From: Phycisphaerae bacterium
GTDB taxonomy: Bacteria > Planctomycetota > Phycisphaerae > Sedimentisphaerales > SG8-4
Direction of reading: 5' to 3'
NCBI GenBank assembly: GCA_030603035.1
Contig: JAUVYQ010000118.1
Location: 1-8,242, forward strand
DNA length: 8,242 nucleotides
The notes below the pieces were generated by a model that had not been told where the DNA came from, made no database searches, and worked only from the letters and a program-made list of their open reading frames with translations. The translations under genes and the position numbers were made by a program. This document shows, in pieces, positions 4,515 to 8,242 of this stretch (the first letter of the stretch is position 1; each line of letters begins with the position of its first letter).

Positions 4515-5486
4515 ATGCAGACAAGACAATTAGGCTATACCGATTTGAAACTAACAACCGTTGGGTTAGGTACTTGGGCAATGGGCGGACCTTGGCAATA
4601 TGGCTGGGGACCACAGGATGATAACGAGGCAATTGCTGCGATCTTCTGTGCACTGGAACAAGGCATCAACTGGATAGATACCGCTCCAATCTATGGTCTG
4701 GGCCATTCCGAGGAACTCATCGGCAAAGCCCTAAAGCAAACAAATGCCAAACCATTTATCGCAACCAAGTGTGGACTGCTATGGAACCAGCAGAACCAAA
4801 GGATACCTTCCCTCAAAAGGGAAAGCATTCGAAAAGAATGTCACGCAAGTCTAAAAAGGCTCGGCGTTGATGTCATAGACCTCTACCAGATGCACTGGCC
4901 CGAGCCGGAGCAAGATATTGAACAGGGCTGGGAAGAAATGGCCAAACTGGCCCAGGAGACAAAGGTGCGATATATCGGCGTATCGAATTTTAATGTCGAG
5001 CAACTCAAACGCATCCAGAAAATTCATCCCATCGCCTCGCTTCAGCCGCCCTATAGTATGCTCCACCGTGAGGTCGAAGACGAACTGTTAGGTTATTGCG
5101 CGCAAAATAATATCGGAGTTGTTGCATACAGTCCTATGCAGAGGGGTTTGCTTACAAATAAATTCAGTCAGCAGCGCCTGGCAGCTCTGCCATTGGACGA
5201 CCATCGAAGAAGAAGCCCCGATTTCCAGGAACCACAGTTCAGTGCCACGTTGGAGCTCGTTGAGCGCCTCTGCGACATTGCCGAACGCAACGGCAGGACC
5301 GCAGCTCAGTTGGCTATCAGCTGGGTCCTTCGCAGAAGCGAAATTACCGCCGCCATCGTCGGGGCACGAAGGCCCGACCAGATTGCCGAAACAGCCACCG
5401 CATCAGACTGGACGCTTTCTCAAGAAGATATAGAAGAAATTGAGCGGTTGTTAGCTAAACGGCAGCAAAGAACCAATCCCAAATGA
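4515..5486 (+). CDS. Aldo/keto reductase
   Basis: A 323-residue NAD(P)H-dependent oxidoreductase of the (alpha/beta)8-barrel aldo/keto reductase superfamily, cytosolic, acting on an unknown carbonyl compound. The catalytic tetrad is complete: Asp55 and Tyr60 (IDTAPIYGLGHSEELIG), Lys85 (IATKCG) and His127 (YQMHWP). The typical VGLGTWAMGG start, VRYIGVSNF in the middle of the barrel and the cofactor-binding AAIVGARRPDQI near residues 278-289 are all present. The family resemblance is to AKR proteins of the YajO/IolS/general-stress-protein type. The ATG is preceded by GGGGCGAG at 7 nt, inside an inverted-repeat arm. purB follows after 19 nt, which suggests one transcript, but the enzyme has no obvious place in nucleotide synthesis. 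Substrate cannot be told from sequence. Confidence 0.93.
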   Translation: MQTRQLGYTDLKLTTVGLGTWAMGGPWQYGWGPQDDNEAIAAIFCALEQGINWIDTAPIYGLGHSEELIGKALKQTNAKPFIATKCGLLWNQQNQRIPSLKRESIRKECHASLKRLGVDVIDLYQMHWPEPEQDIEQGWEEMAKLAQETKVRYIGVSNFNVEQLKRIQKIHPIASLQPPYSMLHREVEDELLGYCAQNNIGVVAYSPMQRGLLTNKFSQQRLAALPLDDHRRRSPDFQEPQFSATLELVERLCDIAERNGRTAAQLAISWVLRRSEITAAIVGARRPDQIAETATASDWTLSQEDIEEIERLLAKRQQRTNPK

Positions 5487-5505
5487 ATCTTAAAGAGGCC
5501 GAAAG

Positions 5506-6939
5506 ATGACAAATAATAAAGACCTGTACGTAAGTCCTCTCGTTGAAAGAAACGCCTCAAAAGAAATGGCTCAACTCTTCGGAGCAAAGAGAAAGTTTCG
5601 CACCTGGCGCAAACTCTGGCTGGAACTTGCAAAGGCACAAAAGAAACTCGGTCTGCATATAAAACAAAGCCAGATAAACCAGATGGCCAGACACCTTGAC
5701 GATATTGATTTCAAAAAAGCAGCCCGATACGAAAAGAAATTCCGCCACGATGTTATGGCCCATATCCACACTTTTGCCGATGCGGCGCCAAAGGCCACAC
5801 CGATTATCCATCTCGGCGCCACCAGCTGCTACGTCGGGGACAACGCCGATTTGATAATTATACGTGAAGCGCTGCAAACGACAGCCGCCAAATTGGCAGC
5901 AGTGATAAATCTGCTAAGTAAGTTTGCAAAGAAGCACCGCTCACTGCCGACACTGGGCTTTACACACTTCCAGCCGGCCCAGTTAACCACCGTTGGCAAA
6001 AGAGCAACACTGTGGTGCTATGAGTTCGCAATGGACCTGCAGGAAATCGAACATCGACTCGATACGCTGCCCTTTAGAGGAGTCAAAGGCACCACCGGCA
6101 CGCAGGCCTCTTTCCTGGCACTTTTCGACGGCAGCCATAACAAGGTCAAGCTGCTCGATAGAACCATTGCCGCTGCATTCGGCTTCAGGAATATCTGTGC
6201 CGTTACCGGCCAGACATATCAGCGAAAAATCGATACCCTCGTGATAAACTGCCTCGCCTCGATAGCGCAATCTGCACACAAATTGTGTAATGACCTCCGC
6301 CTGCTTGCAAATCTAAAAGAGATTGAAGAGCCATTCGAAAAATCCCAAATCGGCTCCTCGGCAATGGCTTATAAAAGAAATCCAATGCGCGCAGAAAGAG
6401 TAACCGCCCTTAGCAGATTGGTATTGAGCCTGGCTTCCAGCCCGCCGATGACCGCCTCCGAACAGTGGCTTGAGAGAACACTTGATGATTCAGCCAACAG
6501 AAGGGTGGTTATCCCGGAAGCGTTTTTGGCCGTTGACGGGATTCTGCAAATCCTTATCAACGTTACGGACGGACTTGTTGTCTATCCGAAGGTGATAGCG
6601 GCGCACGTTACAGCGGAGCTGCCGTTTATGGCCACCGAAAATATCCTGATGGCTGCGGTTAAGGCCGGCGGAAACAGGCAGGAATTGCACCAGATATTAA
6701 AACTGCATTCACACGCCGCTGCCAGCCAGGTGAAAAAATTCGGAAAACCCAACGACCTGATTAGCCGGCTCAAAGCCAATATCGCCTTTAGAAAAGTCAA
6801 TTTCGAAAAAGTATTAGAGCCGAAAAGTTACATCGGCCGCGCACCACAGCAGGTCGATGAGTTCCTAAGGGACATCGTAGCCCCAATCCGCAGAAAATAC
6901 CGAAAAGAACTTAACCGGAAAGTGACGCTTGAAGTTTAG
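5506..6939 (+). CDS. purB: Adenylosuccinate lyase, eukaryote-like type
   Basis: Catalyses two steps of purine synthesis: SAICAR to AICAR plus fumarate, and adenylosuccinate to AMP plus fumarate. A cytosolic, normally homotetrameric member of the fumarase/aspartase superfamily. The 477 residues follow the human-type enzyme closely: RHDVMAHIHTF (80-90), IIHLGATSCYVGDN (100-113), LGFTHFQPAQ (150-159) with catalytic His154, and the signature loop GSSAMAYKRNP (283-293) with catalytic Ser285. RTLDDSANRR and ELPFMATENI follow. In the signature loop the usual Pro (SSxMPxK) is Ala288, a small departure. The Shine-Dalgarno AAAGAGG lies about 7 nt before the ATG. It follows the aldo/keto reductase by 19 nt and precedes pyrE by 75 nt. 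Confidence 0.96.
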   Translation: MTNNKDLYVSPLVERNASKEMAQLFGAKRKFRTWRKLWLELAKAQKKLGLHIKQSQINQMARHLDDIDFKKAARYEKKFRHDVMAHIHTFADAAPKATPIIHLGATSCYVGDNADLIIIREALQTTAAKLAAVINLLSKFAKKHRSLPTLGFTHFQPAQLTTVGKRATLWCYEFAMDLQEIEHRLDTLPFRGVKGTTGTQASFLALFDGSHNKVKLLDRTIAAAFGFRNICAVTGQTYQRKIDTLVINCLASIAQSAHKLCNDLRLLANLKEIEEPFEKSQIGSSAMAYKRNPMRAERVTALSRLVLSLASSPPMTASEQWLERTLDDSANRRVVIPEAFLAVDGILQILINVTDGLVVYPKVIAAHVTAELPFMATENILMAAVKAGGNRQELHQILKLHSHAAASQVKKFGKPNDLISRLKANIAFRKVNFEKVLEPKSYIGRAPQQVDEFLRDIVAPIRRKYRKELNRKVTLEV

Positions 6940-6940
6940 C

Positions 6941-6966
6941 GTCATCCTGAGCGAAGCGAAGGATCT
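6941..6966. repeat. Dispersed GTCATCCTGAGCGAAGCGAAGG-type repeat
   Basis: GTCATCCTGAGCGAAGCGAA followed by GGATCT, with ATCCT and AGGAT arms around GAGCGAAGCGA, starts one base after the purB stop codon. I recall this wording as a very widespread intergenic repeat in environmental bacterial genomes. It occupies a third of the 75-nt purB-pyrE gap and could form a small hairpin, but there is no T-tract, so it is not a good terminator. Confidence 0.7.
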
Positions 6967-7014
6967 GGCTAACGAGGAAAAGATAAAACATCGAAACACA
7001 AGGGGATTTTTACA

Positions 7015-7545
7015 ATGACCAGAGAAGAACTTATAAAGCGAATAAAAGAAACAGCATACCTTGAAGGCGACTTTGTCCTTCGTAGTGAAAAACGAAGTAA
7101 ATATTATCTTGATAAATATCTGTTTGAGACCTGCCCCGACATTCTAAAAGCCCTCGGCGAAGAATTTGCCAGATATATTACGGACGATGTTACCTTGATA
7201 GCCGGTGCAGAGCTTGGCGGCGTGGCCCTGGCCGCAGCTACAGCTATGCAAACAGGAAAAAACTGGGTAATCATCCGCAACAAGAAAAAAGGTTACGGCA
7301 CCGACAAAATGCTTGAGGGCGTATTAAAAACCGGCGATGTGGTTCTGCTCGTTGAGGACATCGCCACCACCGGCGGACAGGTCCTCGAAGCGGCCAAAGT
7401 CATCACCGAGGCCGGCGCAACCGTCAAAAAAATTATCTGCGTAATCGACCGCAAACAGGGGGCCGAAGAAAACATCACCCAGGCCGGCTACAAATTCGAG
7501 TCCATCCTAACAAAATACGACCTCGGTATAAAAAACGTGGACTGA
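7015..7545 (+). CDS. pyrE: Orotate phosphoribosyltransferase
   Basis: Joins orotate to PRPP to give orotidine 5'-monophosphate, the fifth step of pyrimidine synthesis, in the cytosol as a dimer. The PRPP-binding loop VVLLVEDIATTGGQ (109-122) is intact. The orotate-side motif YYLDKYLFETCP (30-41) and the flexible catalytic loop RNKKKGYGTDKMLEG (88-102) fit OPRT and not the other phosphoribosyltransferases. The length of 176 residues is normal for short bacterial forms. One oddity is LRSEKRS (22-28), where the family usually has a glycine after the serine (SGxxS) and here Glu25 is found. AAGGGG lies 9 nt before the ATG. It follows purB, so a purine and a pyrimidine gene are probably co-transcribed. 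No clear terminator is seen after it. Confidence 0.93.
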   Translation: MTREELIKRIKETAYLEGDFVLRSEKRSKYYLDKYLFETCPDILKALGEEFARYITDDVTLIAGAELGGVALAAATAMQTGKNWVIIRNKKKGYGTDKMLEGVLKTGDVVLLVEDIATTGGQVLEAAKVITEAGATVKKIICVIDRKQGAEENITQAGYKFESILTKYDLGIKNVD

Positions 7546-7695
7546 TTTTCTCATCACAATTTGCGACTTCCAGGCGAAAAAACTTAAGAAAATTTTCGAT
7601 TCAATACTCGACTCAACAGAGTTCTCTGGCTTAACCCCTTTATTTACCTGCACTTATAAATTCTCAAAAAATTTCCTAAAATACACTAAGTGGTA
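7546..7695. other. Spacer between pyrE and the PadR gene
   Basis: AT-rich noncoding DNA. It contains AATTTGCGACTTCCAGG (from 7558), which faintly resembles the ATTTTGCGACCTC side of the repeat copy at 3811, and small palindromes GAAAATTTTC (about 7588-7597) and CAGAG-TT-CTCTG (7617-7628). I see no strong intrinsic terminator for pyrE. Confidence 0.4.
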
Positions 7696-7724
7696 TTGAC
7701 AGCTACCTTGCATTGAGATATAGT
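7696..7724 (+). promoter_or_regulatory. Near-consensus sigma-70 promoter of the PadR gene
   Basis: TTGACA (7696-7701), a spacer of exactly 17 nt, then TATAGT (7719-7724). The -35 box is perfect and the -10 box has four of six consensus bases. The expected start of transcription (about 7 nt downstream) falls at 7731-7732, on the A of the start codon, so the mRNA is predicted to be leaderless or almost so. The best promoter in the window. Confidence 0.75.
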
Positions 7725-7733
7725 AATTACTAT
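7720..7733. promoter_or_regulatory. Perfect 14-bp palindrome, candidate PadR operator
   Basis: ATAGTAATTACTAT is its own reverse complement. It covers most of the -10 box, the transcription start and the first two bases of the start codon. PadR-family dimers bind short palindromes in their own promoters, so binding here would block RNA polymerase and autoregulate the operon. The regulator's own use of this site is inference. Confidence 0.55.
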
Positions 7734-8070
7734 GAACAGCAGGTTTTTTGATAATTGGACCAATCAGCTTCGCAAGGGGGTGCTGGAGCTTTGCATATTA
7801 AATGACATCCGAAACAGAAGAATGTACGGATATGAGATTGTCCGAAAGCTGCGGAAAATCGAAGGACTTATCATCAGCGAAGGTACGATTTATCCAATCC
7901 TGAGCAGATTAAAACGCCAGGGGCTGGTAACAACCTCCATACAGGAATCGCCGGAGGGACCGCCGAGAAAATACTATGAACTTACACAACAGGGCAAAGA
8001 TATGGTATGCCAGATGAACGCCTACTGGCAGGCAATCAGCAATGTAACAGACTCTATTGAGAAAGGGTAA
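7732..8070 (+). CDS. PadR-family transcriptional regulator
   Basis: Small dimeric winged-helix DNA-binding protein of 112 residues. Visible family hallmarks are the LRKGVLELCILNDI first helix (13-26), MYGYEIVRKL (31-40), the recognition-helix region ISEGTIYPILSRLKRQGLV (48-66) and the wing with SPEGPPRKYYELTQQG (73-88). A short C-terminal helix follows for dimerisation, as in the short PadR subfamily 2. The start is fixed by context: a near-consensus promoter ends 7 nt before the ATG and no Shine-Dalgarno is present, in keeping with leaderless translation. A HAAS-like gene starts 5 nt after the stop, the usual partner of this PadR type. It probably represses its own operon through the palindrome at its promoter; the signal it senses is unknown. 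Confidence 0.93.
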   Translation: MNSRFFDNWTNQLRKGVLELCILNDIRNRRMYGYEIVRKLRKIEGLIISEGTIYPILSRLKRQGLVTTSIQESPEGPPRKYYELTQQGKDMVCQMNAYWQAISNVTDSIEKG

Positions 8071-8075
8071 AAGAT

Positions 8076-8242
8076 ATGAAGAACTTAACCGATAGCGCCC
8101 AAAATCGTCTGGATAAGTATTTAAGCCAGGCAAGGACTTCCCTGCATACATGCACAAGTGTTGATGCTGACGAGGTGGAGCGCGATATCAGAGAGCACAT
8201 CGAAACAGAACTCCAGGGTATGAGTGAGCCGGTTTCTCTAAA
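8076..8242 (+). CDS. HAAS/DUF1700-like protein, N-terminal 55 codons (cut by window edge)
   Basis: Starts MKNLTDSAQNRLDKYLSQAR and continues with EVERDIREHIETEL (about 35-48). This pattern of an amphipathic helix with YL, then a helix with RDIxxHIExEL, is typical of the HAAS domain found directly downstream of short PadR regulators. The rest, which in such proteins usually includes membrane helices, lies beyond the window. The gap to the PadR stop is 5 nt and the Shine-Dalgarno (GAAAGGG) lies inside the end of the PadR gene, so the two are translationally coupled. The role is presumably sensing or membrane signalling together with PadR; its exact function is not established here. Confidence 0.7.
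   Translation, partial: MKNLTDSAQNRLDKYLSQARTSLHTCTSVDADEVERDIREHIETELQGMSEPVSL

Overview
The window is a bacterial chromosomal segment with mostly housekeeping genes, intermediate GC and bacterial Shine-Dalgarno and sigma-70-like signals. Three things suggest an uncultured environmental bacterium, possibly Planctomycetota (Phycisphaerae or Sedimentisphaerales-like): an adenylosuccinate lyase of the human/eukaryote-like type, a PadR regulator paired with a HAAS-like protein, and many short dispersed repeats. That assignment is inference only; no rRNA or marker phylogeny is available here.

Layout. (1) 1-525, minus: 5' part of eno (enolase), cut by the window edge, with a plausible promoter and repeats in its leader. 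(2) 526-972: intergenic, holding a REP-like palindrome, an intrinsic terminator on the plus strand with no gene before it, and a dispersed CAGGAT-type repeat. (3) 973-2645, plus: psd and pssA, overlapping by 4 bp, the two enzymes that make phosphatidylethanolamine from CDP-diacylglycerol and serine. (4) 2726-3736, minus: a PilZ-domain protein convergent with pssA, preceded by a candidate promoter and a strongly foldable leader. (5) 3737-4514: a long noncoding stretch rich in hairpins and repeats. (6) 4515-7545, plus: an aldo/keto reductase, purB (purine synthesis) and pyrE (pyrimidine synthesis), closely spaced and probably co-transcribed. (7) 7696-8242, plus: a PadR-family regulator with a near-consensus promoter overlapping a perfect palindrome, followed 5 nt later by the start of a HAAS-like protein cut by the window edge.

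The most unusual signal is repeat DNA entering genes. Tandem 7-nt repeats occur at four loci (553-580, 1644-1719, 3150-3184, 2695-2715), each with its own consensus. Two lie inside coding sequence: one supplies the entire C-terminal tail of Psd up to the pssA start codon, the other a loop in the PilZ domain. Three 7-nt units make 21 nt, so both genes gain a seven-residue peptide period. A second repeat family (ATTTTG-n-GCAAAACGGGGCCC) appears in the PilZ coding sequence, in the PilZ leader (inverted) and upstream of the aldo/keto reductase. Candidate regulatory RNAs lie before the PilZ gene, the aldo/keto reductase and psd. No CRISPR array, transposase, phage gene, tRNA or rRNA was seen.
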